A DNA stretch of 64,000 bases from Constrictibacter sp. MBR-5 (GTDB lineage Bacteria; Pseudomonadota; Alphaproteobacteria; JAJUGE01). The position numbers were made by a program, and so were the translations under genes. Of this stretch, positions 20,345-30,310 are shown one piece after another; the first letter of the stretch is position 1; every line of letters starts with the position of its first letter. The notes beneath the pieces were generated by a model. That model was given only the letters and a program-made list of their open reading frames with translations, did no database searches and had not been told where the DNA came from. Location: NCBI RefSeq assembly GCF_040549485.1, contig NZ_JBEPTK010000016.1, forward strand, positions 1 through 64,000. Direction: 5' to 3'.

Positions 20345-22557
20345 CGACACGCATCCGGATCGCGCCGCATGTTCGCATGGCCGGCGCCTCGTGCTTGCTG
20401 GTTCTGGGCGCCGCCACGGCCTCCTACGCCTCCACGGCCGTGGAGGCCCAGGACATCCCCGTGCTCCGGCCGGCCCAGGCGGACTACGCGAAGATATGCG
20501 TGCCGCCCACGCGCCTGGCGATCCCGACCGCGGTCGACTGGTCGCGCTGGACGCCCGACTCCAAAGGGGCATCTCCGGCGGAAGCGCTGGCATTCGCCCG
20601 CGAGACCCTGTCGGCCCGCGCGACGGACGACGACAACGACATCGCCAGGAGAGTTCTGGAATCGTTGGTGAAGAGCGTGCCGGCCGAGCGGGCCGCGGCA
20701 CTCTACGAACTCGCCGCCGCCGACCTTGCCGGGACGAACACTGCCACCGAGCAGACGGTCAAGCGGCTGAGGCGGGCGCTCGCCCTTGGGTACCGCCGGG
20801 CCGCCATGCTGCTCGGGCCGATATACGAGAACGGACTCGCGGGACAGGCCGTCGATCTCGCCCAGGCGGAGCTGTTCTACAAGCTGGCCGTCCAGGCGCG
20901 GCTCGAAGGCGGCGCCCTGAAGCTCGCGGCACTGGCGACGCAGAAGCGCCGGCCCGAGGAGGCGCGGCAGTGGATAGCGCTCGCGCAGCAGATGATGGGC
21001 GCGCGCCTCGGGGCCGGCGACTGTTCGCAACTCTCGGCGATGGCGACGCTGTATCTCGACGGAAAGCTCCTGCCGCGCTCGCCCACGATCGCCGCCGAAT
21101 GGCTGGAGGCCGCGCGGGTCGCGGGCGATGCGCGCGCATCGCGCCTCCTCGGCGAACTGCTTCTGTCCGGCGATGGCGTGCCCCAGGACATCGCGCGCGG
21201 GCTGGCGTTGCTGGAGGCGGCCGCCGACGGTGGCGACCTGGCGTCGATCGTGGCACTGGGCCGCTGGTACCGCGGCGATTACGGCGCGACGCCCGATCCG
21301 CAGCGCGCACGCGCGCTGTTCGAGAGGGCGGCGGCTGCGGTCCCGCCGGACACCACGGCGCTGATGGAACTCGCGCGAGCCTATCGTGACGGCCTGGGCG
21401 GCGCGCCCGACGCCGCCGCGGCGGAGCGGACGTTCGCGCGGGCCGCCGACCTGGGCAGCGTGGCGGCGATCCGTGAACTCGCCGGCCTGGCGTTCAACAG
21501 CGATCCGCCGCAGGTCGAGCGCGCCCTGGGGCTGTTGCGGAAGGCGGCCGCTGCGCGGGATCTGGCCGCGGCGGCCATGCTGGGCCGGTGGCTGCTGAGC
21601 CATTCCTTCACGCCCGATGCGTTGGCGGAAGGGGTCGACTGGCTGGGGAAGGCGGCGGCGCAGGGCCACGTCGGATCGGCGAAGGCGCTCGCGCGGCACC
21701 ATGCTGCGAGGCTGGATATGGCCGCCGCCGCGCGCTACTGGCAGATGGCGGCCGACATGGAGGATCCCGAGGCGCTGGTGGAACTGGCGGCGCTCCGCTT
21801 TCGCGGCGCCGTCCCGGCGACCGGCGACGGTCCCGAGCGCCTGATGCAGCGCGCGCTAGCGGCTTCCGAGACGCAGCCCTGGGGGTTCGTCGCGGTCGGC
21901 CGTGCGCTCCGTTCCGGCTGGCTGGGACAGCCCGATGCCGCTGCCGGCTTCGCGATGTTTCGCCGTGCCGCCGACCGGGACGATCCGTCCGGCCTCCGCG
22001 AAACCGGCGAAGCGCTCGCCGTCGGCGACGGCACCGAGCGGGACGCGGCGGAGGGCTGGCGCCTTCTGGAAAAGGCATCGAACATGGGCGACGCTGGCGC
22101 CCGGATTGCGCTCGCCCGCGGCCTGGCGGCCGGCTGGTTCGGCGATCCGGACCCCGAAGGGGCGCGTGAACGGCTGGAGGCCGCGGCGACCGCCGGCGTT
22201 CCCGGAGCCTTCGGCGAGTTGGGTTCCCTCTACAGTCGCGGCGCCTTCGGCGATGTCGATCCGGCTGCCGCCGTGGAATGGTGGCGCAAGGCGGCGATGG
22301 CCGGCGACGCCGAGGCCATGCGCGAACTCGCCAACGCCCACGCCATCGGTTTCGGCGCGGACATCGACCCGCGGGAGTCGGTCGCCTGGCTCGAACGCGC
22401 TGCAGGCCGCGGCGATCCGGATGCCATGCGCCGCCTCGCCTATGCCTATCACGCCGGTGTCGGCGTGGAGCCAGACAAGGCGAAGGCGGAGCACTGGACG
22501 ACGATGGCGCGCTTCAGCGCCCCGCTCCCGACCGTCGAGGAGCCCGTCGCGCAATGA
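20341..22557 (+). CDS. Periplasmic Sel1-repeat protein (first of four)
   Basis: 738 residues starting at a GTG that overlaps the previous stop by four bases. The signal peptide ends near ASYAST. The rest is Sel1-like helical repeats of ~36 residues, with typical motifs such as ASRLLGELLLSGDGVPQD and AYHAGVGVEPDKAKA. Sel1/TPR proteins such as AlgK scaffold alginate export complexes in the periplasm, so a scaffold role is likely. It sits directly before alg8 (ATGA overlap). No catalytic motif is seen. Confidence 0.85.
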   Translation: MTTRIRIAPHVRMAGASCLLVLGAATASYASTAVEAQDIPVLRPAQADYAKICVPPTRLAIPTAVDWSRWTPDSKGASPAEALAFARETLSARATDDDNDIARRVLESLVKSVPAERAAALYELAAADLAGTNTATEQTVKRLRRALALGYRRAAMLLGPIYENGLAGQAVDLAQAELFYKLAVQARLEGGALKLAALATQKRRPEEARQWIALAQQMMGARLGAGDCSQLSAMATLYLDGKLLPRSPTIAAEWLEAARVAGDARASRLLGELLLSGDGVPQDIARGLALLEAAADGGDLASIVALGRWYRGDYGATPDPQRARALFERAAAAVPPDTTALMELARAYRDGLGGAPDAAAAERTFARAADLGSVAAIRELAGLAFNSDPPQVERALGLLRKAAAARDLAAAAMLGRWLLSHSFTPDALAEGVDWLGKAAAQGHVGSAKALARHHAARLDMAAAARYWQMAADMEDPEALVELAALRFRGAVPATGDGPERLMQRALAASETQPWGFVAVGRALRSGWLGQPDAAAGFAMFRRAADRDDPSGLRETGEALAVGDGTERDAAEGWRLLEKASNMGDAGARIALARGLAAGWFGDPDPEGARERLEAAATAGVPGAFGELGSLYSRGAFGDVDPAAAVEWWRKAAMAGDAEAMRELANAHAIGFGADIDPRESVAWLERAAGRGDPDAMRRLAYAYHAGVGVEPDKAKAEHWTTMARFSAPLPTVEEPVAQ

Positions 22558-24188
22558 ACGCGAACCCCGGCATCTATCCTCTGCCACCGCCGGAGCCCGA
22601 GCCCTGGGCGATGCGCGCGCGCGCGTTCCGCGTCGTCGACGAGGCGCTGAGCCGGGAGCCTTATCAGGCCTGGGGGATGACCTCCTACTTCGCCTTCGTC
22701 CTTCTGGTCGGTTTCGGTCTCATCACCGCGCCGCCCTGGATCTTCAATCCCTACAGCACCTATTTCCTGTTCGTCATCGGCGCGATCGGAATCTGGCGCT
22801 ACAGTTGGGGCGCCCTGCACGTCGTCCGCTCGCTGATCTACCGGAAGATCGTGTTTCCGAAGTGGCGCCGCGCCGTCGCCCGGCTTCCGGACGGCGGGCA
22901 CCCCTCCGAGGTCTTTCTCCTCGTCACGAGCTTCCGGATCGACCCGGAAGTATCGCGGCTGGTGTTCGGCTCCGTGATCGCGGAAGCCATCCGTTACGGC
23001 CGGCCCACCACCATCGTCGCGTCCATCGTCGAGGGTGCGGAGGAGAGGCTCGTCCGCACGGTCTTCGAGTCCTTCGAGCCGTCCCCGGACATTCGGCTCT
23101 GCATCGTGCGGATCGCCGGCAAGGGAAAGCGTGCCGGGCTCGGGTACGGCTTCCGCGCGATTTCGGCGCTCCACCCGGCGCAGGATGCGGTGGTCTGCGT
23201 GATCGACGGCGACACGATGCTCGAACGGAACCTGCTCGCCGACACGCTGCCCTTCTTCAAGCTCCGCCCGAACGCCGCCGCCCTGACCACGGACGAGATC
23301 TGCGACGTGCGCGGCAGCGCGATCTATCGCGAATGGTACAATCTCCGGTTCGCGCAGCGTCAGATCTACATGTCCTCCGTGGGACTGTCGCGCCGGGTCC
23401 TCACCCTGACCGGCCGCATGTCGGCTTTCCGCGCGTCGATCGTCACCGATCCGAGCTTCATCCGTCAGGTCGAGAACGACGAGATCGAGCACTGGCGCTT
23501 CGGCCGAATCAAGTTCCTGACGGGGGACGACAAGTCCAGCTGGTTCTGGATCCTGAGCCGCGGCTACGAAATGCTCTACGTGCCGGACGCCCGTATCCGG
23601 ACCGTGGAGGATCCGCCGTCCGACAACTTCATTGCGGGCGCTACGGTCCTGATGACCCGCTGGTTCGGCAACATGCTGCGCACCAATGGCCGTGCCATCG
23701 CGCTCGGGCCGAAGCCGATGGGGCTCTACACTTGGTGGTGCATCGTCGATCAGCGGGTCACCATGTGGACAACCCTGATCGGCCCGATCGCGGCAATATT
23801 GATTGCGTGTTTCTTTCAGTACAGTTTTGCATATCTCTATTTGCTCTGGGTCGCCTGCAGTCGTCTCGTCCAGACGACTGCGCTACTCACGGCCAGGGAT
23901 CGTGTCTCCGGCTGGTATCCTTTCTTGATGTATTTCAACCAAGTCTACGGTGCGATTATAAAGACATATATTTTGTTCAGACTCGATAAGCAAAAATGGA
24001 CGAGGCAGAAAACATCCCTGAAGAGTGATCGGTCCGCGTGGTCCACGCTGGCGGCGAAATACAACAATCGGCTGGCGCATGTGGTCTGCGTATCGATGTT
24101 GGGCACCTTCGTTGGCGCAATGATCGGTCTCCTTCACGTGCCGAATACCGCGACCGTCGGAATGATATTGGGGAGTGTCTTCAAGTGA
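22554..24188 (+). CDS. alg8: Alginate polymerase-type glycosyltransferase (Alg8)
   Basis: 544 residues. Membrane-bound GT2 synthase expected to polymerise GDP-mannuronate on the cytoplasmic side and pass the chain across the inner membrane with Alg44. Two N-terminal membrane segments (about residues 40-85) precede the catalytic domain, which has VIDGDTML (DxD), LTGRMSAFRAS, FLTGDDKSSWFW and TRWFGNMLRTNGR (a Q/RxxRW-like acceptor-binding stretch). More membrane segments follow from about residue 395. Start ATG at 22554 overlaps the preceding TGA. The neighbouring alg44 start overlaps its stop, the same alg8-alg44 order as in Pseudomonas. Cellulose and hyaluronan synthases share the fold, but the context and motifs favour Alg8. 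Confidence 0.92.
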   Translation: MNANPGIYPLPPPEPEPWAMRARAFRVVDEALSREPYQAWGMTSYFAFVLLVGFGLITAPPWIFNPYSTYFLFVIGAIGIWRYSWGALHVVRSLIYRKIVFPKWRRAVARLPDGGHPSEVFLLVTSFRIDPEVSRLVFGSVIAEAIRYGRPTTIVASIVEGAEERLVRTVFESFEPSPDIRLCIVRIAGKGKRAGLGYGFRAISALHPAQDAVVCVIDGDTMLERNLLADTLPFFKLRPNAAALTTDEICDVRGSAIYREWYNLRFAQRQIYMSSVGLSRRVLTLTGRMSAFRASIVTDPSFIRQVENDEIEHWRFGRIKFLTGDDKSSWFWILSRGYEMLYVPDARIRTVEDPPSDNFIAGATVLMTRWFGNMLRTNGRAIALGPKPMGLYTWWCIVDQRVTMWTTLIGPIAAILIACFFQYSFAYLYLLWVACSRLVQTTALLTARDRVSGWYPFLMYFNQVYGAIIKTYILFRLDKQKWTRQKTSLKSDRSAWSTLAAKYNNRLAHVVCVSMLGTFVGAMIGLLHVPNTATVGMILGSVFK

Positions 24189-25282
24189 AGACTATGCAAC
24201 TGATCCACGAAGCCGAAGTGCAGCGGCAGCATCCGCGGCTTCGAATCCCCGTCTCCGTCGAGCTCAAGGGCGAGCGCTACGAGGCGTCGAACATCTCGGT
24301 CAGCGGTCTGGGCCTGCCGCCCGAGGCGGGTCCGCTGGTCAGGGGGGCGCGCCACGACCTGGTCCTGCGCATCCCGTTCAACGACTTCGAGATGTCGTTG
24401 CCGATAAAGGCAGAAGTGAAGCACGGCGGCGGAGAGACACTCGGTCCCGGGCTCTGCTTCACCGACGTCACCCGGCGGCAGCAGAGCTTTCTGCAATACG
24501 TCGTGAACGGCTATCTCAGCGGGCAGATGATCCGGGCGGGGGACGTTTTCGACGTGGCCGCGCGCGATGCCTTCGTCCCGAGCCGGCCGGACGGAGCCGC
24601 GAAGGCGGGCGGCGGCGCGAAGGCCCGCTTCAAGAAGGTGGTGGGGCTGACGCTGCTGACGATCGTCGGCCTGTCCTGCTTCGTTTTCGTCGGTACATCC
24701 ATCGCCGAGCGTACGTTCGTGACCGAGGCCGCAGGCACGCTCAGCAGCCGCCATTCAGTGGTGGTGCGCGCGCCGCTCGCGGGCCTAGTGCGCAGCCTCC
24801 TCGTCGCGCCGGGGACGGACGTGACCGAAGACACGGTGCTGGCGGTCATCGAGAGCGAACTGGGCGCGGTTCGGCTCGTCCAGAGTCCGTGCAACTGCGT
24901 GCTGGCCACGACGTACATCGCCGACGGCGAGTATGTGAACGTCAATCAGGCGCTCGTGGGCATGACGCCGGATTCCGCCGCCCAGGTGGTCGTGGCGCAA
25001 CTGCCGTTGGAGGCCGCCCGCCACGTGAAGCCCGGCGACGACGCGTTCGTCGATTTTCTCGACGGCCGGCAGAGCGTCGCCGGGACCGTCGAGCGCGTGA
25101 AGGCGGCGTCGATCGATCCCAACAGCTATGGCGGCCGGAGTTTCAACACCCCGGCACTGGCCCGCATCGAGGTTTCGCTGAGCGAGGACCTCCCCGTGTC
25201 GGAGATCGGACAGCCGGTCGCCCTGCGCATCTCGTCCATCTCCCGCACGATCAACGCGGCGACGGCGCTGCTGAAGGAGTGA
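24185..25282 (+). CDS. alg44: Alg44-like PilZ domain co-polymerase
   Basis: 365 residues from a GTG overlapping the alg8 stop. The N-terminal PilZ domain has the c-di-GMP binding signature RQHPR (RxxxR) and NISVSG (N/DxSxxG). One membrane helix follows near residues 155-175 (LTLLTIVGLSCFVFVG). The periplasmic part is of the HlyD/membrane-fusion type (VVVRAPLAGLVRSLLVAPG). In Pseudomonas, Alg44 binds c-di-GMP to switch on Alg8; the conserved residues suggest polymer synthesis here is also c-di-GMP dependent. Confidence 0.92.
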   Translation: MKTMQLIHEAEVQRQHPRLRIPVSVELKGERYEASNISVSGLGLPPEAGPLVRGARHDLVLRIPFNDFEMSLPIKAEVKHGGGETLGPGLCFTDVTRRQQSFLQYVVNGYLSGQMIRAGDVFDVAARDAFVPSRPDGAAKAGGGAKARFKKVVGLTLLTIVGLSCFVFVGTSIAERTFVTEAAGTLSSRHSVVVRAPLAGLVRSLLVAPGTDVTEDTVLAVIESELGAVRLVQSPCNCVLATTYIADGEYVNVNQALVGMTPDSAAQVVVAQLPLEAARHVKPGDDAFVDFLDGRQSVAGTVERVKAASIDPNSYGGRSFNTPALARIEVSLSEDLPVSEIGQPVALRISSISRTINAATALLKE

Positions 25283-25286
25283 TGCA

Positions 25287-26285
25287 ATGAGGCAGATACC
25301 CTCCACCGCCGAACGCCGCGTGCTGAGCCGCGAAGAGTTTCTGATGCGGTTCGGTGGTCTGTCGATCGCGGTTCTGCTCCCCTGTTACAACGAGGAACTG
25401 ACGGTCGCCGGATGCATCGCGGGCTTCCGCGAGAGCCTGCCGAACGCGACGATCTACGTGTACGACAATCGATCGACCGACGGGACCTATTCCGCGGCCG
25501 AGGCCGCCGGCGCCGTGGTCCGCCGGGAGCCGCTTCAGGGCAAGGGCAATGTGGTGCGGCGGATGTTCTCGGACATCGACGCCGATGTCTACGTCATGGC
25601 CGACGGAGACGGCACGTACGATGCTCGTTCCGCGCCCTTCCTGGTCGAGTATCTGCTGGCGAACCGCCTGGACATGGTCGTCGGGTCGCGCGCCGCCCAG
25701 GACGCCAAGGCCTACCGACCGGGCCACGCGTTCGGCAACAGGATGCTCACCGGTGTGGTGGGCTTCATCTTCGGCAGCCGCTTCGTCGACATGCTGTCTG
25801 GCTACCGGGTGTTCTCCCGTCGTTTCGTGAAGACCTTCCCGGCGCTCTCCACCGGCTTCGAGATCGAGACGGAACTCACGGTCCATGCCCTGGAACTGCG
25901 GCTGCCGGTCGACGAACTGAGCACGCCGTTCGGCGAGCGGCCTGAGGGATCGTCGTCAAAGCTGTCGACCGTTCGCGACGGACTGCGCATCCTCAAGCTG
26001 ATCGTGGACCTGTTCAAGCTCGAGAAGCCACTGAGCTTCTTCGGGATTGTTGCCGGCCTGCTCGTGCTCGCGAGCCTGACGATGGGAATACCACTGATCA
26101 CGGAGTTCATGGCGACCGGGCTGGTGCCGAGGTTGCCGACGGCGGTGCTGGCGTCGGCTCTGATCGTGCTCGCTGCGCTGTCATTCGTGTGCGGCCTGAT
26201 CTTGGACACGGTCACGCGGGGCCGTCGGGAACTGAAGCGGCTGCACTACCTCTCGCATGGAGCCGTTCCGTGGCGGATCCCCTGA
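25287..26285 (+). CDS. GT2 polyprenyl-phosphate glycosyltransferase (GtrB/DPM1-like)
   Basis: 332 residues. An N-terminal GT-A domain shows SIAVLLPCYNEELTV, VYDNRSTDGT, the DxD-type ADGDGTYD, and LSGYRVFSRRFVK. Two C-terminal membrane helices occupy about residues 245-320. This arrangement is typical of enzymes that load a sugar from a nucleotide donor onto a polyprenyl phosphate carrier at the inner face of the membrane. It starts four bases after alg44 and overlaps the GtrA gene that follows. No such gene belongs to the classical alginate operon, so it probably serves a modification of the polymer or another glycan made at the same site. Confidence 0.88.
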   Translation: MRQIPSTAERRVLSREEFLMRFGGLSIAVLLPCYNEELTVAGCIAGFRESLPNATIYVYDNRSTDGTYSAAEAAGAVVRREPLQGKGNVVRRMFSDIDADVYVMADGDGTYDARSAPFLVEYLLANRLDMVVGSRAAQDAKAYRPGHAFGNRMLTGVVGFIFGSRFVDMLSGYRVFSRRFVKTFPALSTGFEIETELTVHALELRLPVDELSTPFGERPEGSSSKLSTVRDGLRILKLIVDLFKLEKPLSFFGIVAGLLVLASLTMGIPLITEFMATGLVPRLPTAVLASALIVLAALSFVCGLILDTVTRGRRELKRLHYLSHGAVPWRIP

Positions 26286-26707
26286 GCCGCGCCGGGCTGG
26301 CTGCGGCGGAGGCTTCGCGGTTTGTGCGGTTCGGCTTCGTCGGGGTCGCCGCCTTCGGTGTAGATGCGGCCACCCTGTTCGTCGCGATCGAAGCTGCCGG
26401 TACGTCACCCTACACCGGGCGCGCGATCTCGTTCCTCGCCGCAGCGACGGCGGCCTGGGCGCTGAACCGCCGATTCACCTTTCCGGAGGCGGAAGGACAC
26501 CCGGTTCTGGAGTGGGGCCGCTATCTGGCCTCGAACAGCGGCGGCGCGCTGCTCAATCTCGGCACCTATACCGCCCTGGTCGCCGGCAGCGACGTCTTCT
26601 ACCGCCACCCGGTCGCGGCGGCGGGGCTGGGCGCATTGTCCGGCATGATCGTCAACTTCCTGGCTGCGCGGCGCTTCGTGTTCCGCGCCGGACCGGCCGA
26701 CAAGTAA
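26270..26707 (+). CDS. GtrA-family small membrane protein (putative lipid-linked sugar flippase)
   Basis: 145 residues from a GTG that overlaps the end of the GT2 gene by 16 bp. The four-helix GtrA pattern is clear: FVRFGFVGVAAFGVDAATL, AATAAWALNRRFTF, SGGALLNLGTYTALVAG and LSGMIVNFLAARRFVF. GtrA proteins are thought to flip polyprenyl-phosphate-linked sugars to the periplasmic face, working with a GtrB-type enzyme such as the one encoded just upstream. Confidence 0.88.
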   Translation: MADPLSRAGLAAAEASRFVRFGFVGVAAFGVDAATLFVAIEAAGTSPYTGRAISFLAAATAAWALNRRFTFPEAEGHPVLEWGRYLASNSGGALLNLGTYTALVAGSDVFYRHPVAAAGLGALSGMIVNFLAARRFVFRAGPADK

Positions 26708-26719
26708 GGATACGAACGC

Positions 26720-29700
26720 GTGCGCGCTCCACGATCGGTTCAGAGGGCAACGATCGCGGCGCTCCAGATCGCTGCCCTGGTCACATGTGTCGCAATCCCG
26801 GCACGGGACGCGACGGCGAGCGAGCGGTGGAGCCTCTACCGTGGGCGGGACCCGCTGGTGTTCTCCACGGCGACCGAGACCATCGACCGGGCGCGTGCCG
26901 CGCTGCGGAGCCACCAGCTGTCCGCGCGGCAGGACGGCGTGGCGTACGACAGGCGCGCGGCGCAGCCGTTGTGGCTCGATCTGATCGTCGCGCTGTTCGC
27001 CGGGCTGAAGGTGCCTTCCATATCGGCGGGCGCCGCCGACGACCTGGCGGTGGAGACGCGCAACGCGATCATTCAACTCGACGACCCCGCTGAGCGGGTC
27101 GCGTTGCTCGAGGATCTCGCGCGGATCGAGTTGTCGAAGGGCCGGGTCGCCAGCGCCGAAAAGGCACACAGCATGTCCTGGCGCAGCGTCCTGGAGGTAT
27201 CGAGCCCGGCGGTGCAGGATGCGCTCAAGCGGCGAGCCGCTTCGCTGGGCGCTCTCCTGTCTCCCGCCGCCCGTGCGGAGGCCAGGGAACGGGCGGCCAC
27301 GATCGGAGATATCGCGCAGCGCATCGCGGCGCTGCGGGAACTCGCCGGGGCGGATGTCGCGGACGGTTCGGCCGGCGCCGAAGCGCAGATGCTGTTTCAG
27401 GCCGGGGATGCCCCGGAACTGCGCGACGCGCGCCTGTTGGCGCTCGCGGAGCGCTTCCTGCTGGTCGGCTTCTCGGATCTCGCGACCACCCTGACGCTCG
27501 CTACGGAGGCCGTTCCCACGGAGCGCGACCGGATGCTCGCGCGCATCGTGGAGCGCGAGATCGTGTGGCGCGTTCAGCCGCCGCGGCTCTTTGCGCACCG
27601 GCTGATCTTCGATTCCCGGCTCGCGGCCGCGGTGGCTCGACGTGTCGTCGCCTACGAACTGGCGTCCAGGGAACTCGCGGCGGCGCGGCAGACGGCGCTC
27701 GGTATCGAGGTGGCCGGGGAGCGGTGGGCGGCGCTTCTGGATATCGCCGCCTGGCTCGGCGCCGAGCGCTACGGGACGCAGGCCGAAGGGCTGCTGGATC
27801 TCGTTGACCGGGAGACATCGGCCGCCGGGGTGAGAGCCCTCCGGCCCGCGCTCGAGGCGCAGCGCTTCGCATTGCTGCTGCAGCGTGAGGACGCGGTCGC
27901 CGCCGTCAAGCTATGGCGCAGCGGTGCGTCCGCCGTTCCCGAGGTGCGCGCACGCATCGGGGAATTCGCGCGGCTTCTGCTGCAGGCGGAGCGATCGCGC
28001 GATCTCGACCGGCTAGCCGATGAAACGATGGATGCGGACGAGGCGGCCCTCGTCGGGTACGAACTGGCCCGGGCGGCGCTCCGCGACCGTGCCTATGCGA
28101 GGGCGGCCGGATACATCGAGCGTATCGCGGACGCCGATGCCAGGGTCCGTGCGAACCTGGAACTGGCGCGTGACCGGGTACTGTGGGCCGACCCGCGTGC
28201 CGAGGTGGGCGTCCGTGACGCGATGGTGCGTAGGGCAGAGGCGGCGCTCGTTGCCGGCGCGCGGACCAGCAGCACCGACGAGGAGCTGCACGTGCTTCTC
28301 GTCGATACACTGGCCGCTCTCGGACGATACGATCTCGCTTTGCAGGCGGTGCAGCGGCTCAGCCCGGAGCGGCAGCGGCGTCTGGATGTCCAGGGGATGC
28401 TCGCGGTGGCGGCGGCCCGGTCCGGCGACGTGATGGCTTCCCTGCAGCGGATCGAGGCCTTTCCGCCGTCCGGCTCAAGGGCCAGGGTGGTCCGCGACGT
28501 CGCTGAAGTCCTGATGGAGCAGGGCCATGTGCGGGAGGCGACCGCGCTGGTCCGCGCGATCCCGACATGGGCGGACCGCGCGAAAGGCTTCAGTTTGCTC
28601 GCGCGGCGGCATGGCGAACTCGTGCTGGCGTCCGGCGCGCTGACGGGGTCTGCGGACGGCATGCCGCCGGGACCCGCGGTGCCGGACCGTCCGGAGGCGC
28701 TCGTGGCGAAGCAACGCGCTCCGCTTTACTCCAGGGGCAGCATCAGTTTCTTCGGCAGCGACGATCCCGGCGAAAAGCTCCGACTGCCGGACCTTCCGGA
28801 CCTTCGCGGGGCTGACGCGGCTTCGATCCGCGCAGCGGTTCCCGCGATCGCGCCGGGCCGGATGCACGTCACCTTCCTGCAGTACAGCCAGTACAACAAG
28901 AAGTTCATGGCCGACGTCGGCAAGGTGGATCTCGCGCGGGATGCGCAGGGATCGCGGCATCCGCGGTACATCTTTCTCGAAACCGGGGTGTTCGATCTGC
29001 CGGCGATCTACGACCGTCTCCGCGACAGCGACGAGGACCAGATACTGACGCGCGAGGGGCGCAAGTATCTGGTGCGGATGCCCGTACTCGTCGGACCCGA
29101 GGCGTCGCTGGTGATTTCCGGCAACGACGTCGAATCGTTCCGGCTCAGTAAGGAAGGCTCGTCGTACCTCGTCAATGCCGGGAAACTGTTCATCGTCGAC
29201 ACCGAACTGACGTCCTGGAGCGAAAAGTCGGGGGAACAGGCCCCGTTGCACTACGAAACGCGGCAGGATTACCGCCCCTTCTTCCTCGCCTGGTCCGGGT
29301 CGGAAACCCTGGTCACCCAGTCACGGATTGCCGGCCTCGGCTACCAGTCGGACAAGAGTTACGGCATGTCCTTCTCGGCGGGACCGGCGGACCTGCTGCG
29401 TGGCTTCGGGTCGAAGCTCGCGCGTCCCACGGGAACGATCACCGACTCGATCTTCGATCAGATGCTGTACGGCTATTATTCGTACGAAGCGGACGACATG
29501 CGGGTCGTCGGCAACACGTACGAGAACAGCGTCGTCTACGGCGTCGACCCGCACGATCGCTCGAACGGCCTGGTCTTCGCGTACAACACGGCCTACGGCA
29601 CCAAGGTGGCGCATGGTCTGATCGGCTCGCGCGAAGTCGATAGCGCTTGGTGGATCGGCAACGTCTCCTTCGACAATGCCGGCTCAGGCCTGATGATCGA

Positions 29701-30310
29701 CCGCGACTCCGTGTCCAATCTGATCTTCGGCAACCTGCTGTTCGACAATCGTCAGGACGGCCTGACCTTCTTCGAGAGTTCCTGCGCCCTCGTCGTCGGG
29801 AACGAGATATTCGGCAACGACCGGAACGGCGCCCTCGTCCGTAACAGCTGGTCGATCTCGCTCTTCCGGAACCGCGTGACCGGCAACAGCATCAACGCCG
29901 TTACCGCATATACGGGGGCGCTGGACCAGCCGCAGCGCGATTACGCGCTGGACCCGTACTTCCCCGTCACCTCGCTGACGGTGGCGGACAACCTGCTCGC
30001 CGGCCGGCAGAGCCTGATGAATCTGAAGTCCGTCAGCGCGGTCACGCTGGGCAAGAACCGGTTCCTGGGGGCGCGGCTGATTTCGGGCATGGACCGCAAG
30101 GTCGAGCGGGATCTGGTGGGCCTGTCGGGTCGCGGCGTGACCATTGCCGACCAGTGCGCACCATCCATTCCGGCGATTCACTGCGGGCTCGAAGAAGCGG
30201 GCTTCGTGAAGCCGGTCCGCCACTTCGTCGAGCCGCTGGCCGGCGAGGCGTGCGGTGCCGGAGGGGCGCGCGCCCATGCTGCGGTCGAACAGGACGAGGC
30301 GAAGCGATGA
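26720..30310 (+). CDS. algG: AlgG-type mannuronan C5-epimerase with ~690-residue helical N-terminal region
   Basis: 1196 residues, more than twice the ~540 of AlgG. GTG start with AAGGA at 26706-26710 and a signal peptide, so periplasmic. Residues about 35-670 are alanine- and arginine-rich helical repeats of TPR/Sel1-like character. Residues about 700-1170 match the AlgG beta-helix: YGVDPHDRSNGL (catalytic DPHD at 943-946), AYGTKVAHGLI, SREVDSAWW, GLMIDRDSVSN and DGLTFFESS. AlgG converts mannuronate to guluronate residues in the nascent polymer, which sets gel strength and also protects the chain. The extra N-terminus may supply the scaffold contacts that AlgK/AlgX give elsewhere; this is inference. 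Confidence 0.9.
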   Translation: MRAPRSVQRATIAALQIAALVTCVAIPARDATASERWSLYRGRDPLVFSTATETIDRARAALRSHQLSARQDGVAYDRRAAQPLWLDLIVALFAGLKVPSISAGAADDLAVETRNAIIQLDDPAERVALLEDLARIELSKGRVASAEKAHSMSWRSVLEVSSPAVQDALKRRAASLGALLSPAARAEARERAATIGDIAQRIAALRELAGADVADGSAGAEAQMLFQAGDAPELRDARLLALAERFLLVGFSDLATTLTLATEAVPTERDRMLARIVEREIVWRVQPPRLFAHRLIFDSRLAAAVARRVVAYELASRELAAARQTALGIEVAGERWAALLDIAAWLGAERYGTQAEGLLDLVDRETSAAGVRALRPALEAQRFALLLQREDAVAAVKLWRSGASAVPEVRARIGEFARLLLQAERSRDLDRLADETMDADEAALVGYELARAALRDRAYARAAGYIERIADADARVRANLELARDRVLWADPRAEVGVRDAMVRRAEAALVAGARTSSTDEELHVLLVDTLAALGRYDLALQAVQRLSPERQRRLDVQGMLAVAAARSGDVMASLQRIEAFPPSGSRARVVRDVAEVLMEQGHVREATALVRAIPTWADRAKGFSLLARRHGELVLASGALTGSADGMPPGPAVPDRPEALVAKQRAPLYSRGSISFFGSDDPGEKLRLPDLPDLRGADAASIRAAVPAIAPGRMHVTFLQYSQYNKKFMADVGKVDLARDAQGSRHPRYIFLETGVFDLPAIYDRLRDSDEDQILTREGRKYLVRMPVLVGPEASLVISGNDVESFRLSKEGSSYLVNAGKLFIVDTELTSWSEKSGEQAPLHYETRQDYRPFFLAWSGSETLVTQSRIAGLGYQSDKSYGMSFSAGPADLLRGFGSKLARPTGTITDSIFDQMLYGYYSYEADDMRVVGNTYENSVVYGVDPHDRSNGLVFAYNTAYGTKVAHGLIGSREVDSAWWIGNVSFDNAGSGLMIDRDSVSNLIFGNLLFDNRQDGLTFFESSCALVVGNEIFGNDRNGALVRNSWSISLFRNRVTGNSINAVTAYTGALDQPQRDYALDPYFPVTSLTVADNLLAGRQSLMNLKSVSAVTLGKNRFLGARLISGMDRKVERDLVGLSGRGVTIADQCAPSIPAIHCGLEEAGFVKPVRHFVEPLAGEACGAGGARAHAAVEQDEAKR

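Noticed and set aside
17837-20701. Minus-strand frame of 954 codons across algD, the AlgL-like gene and the start of the first Sel1 gene
   Set aside because: It runs across three real genes, is Arg/Pro-rich and has no recognisable domain.
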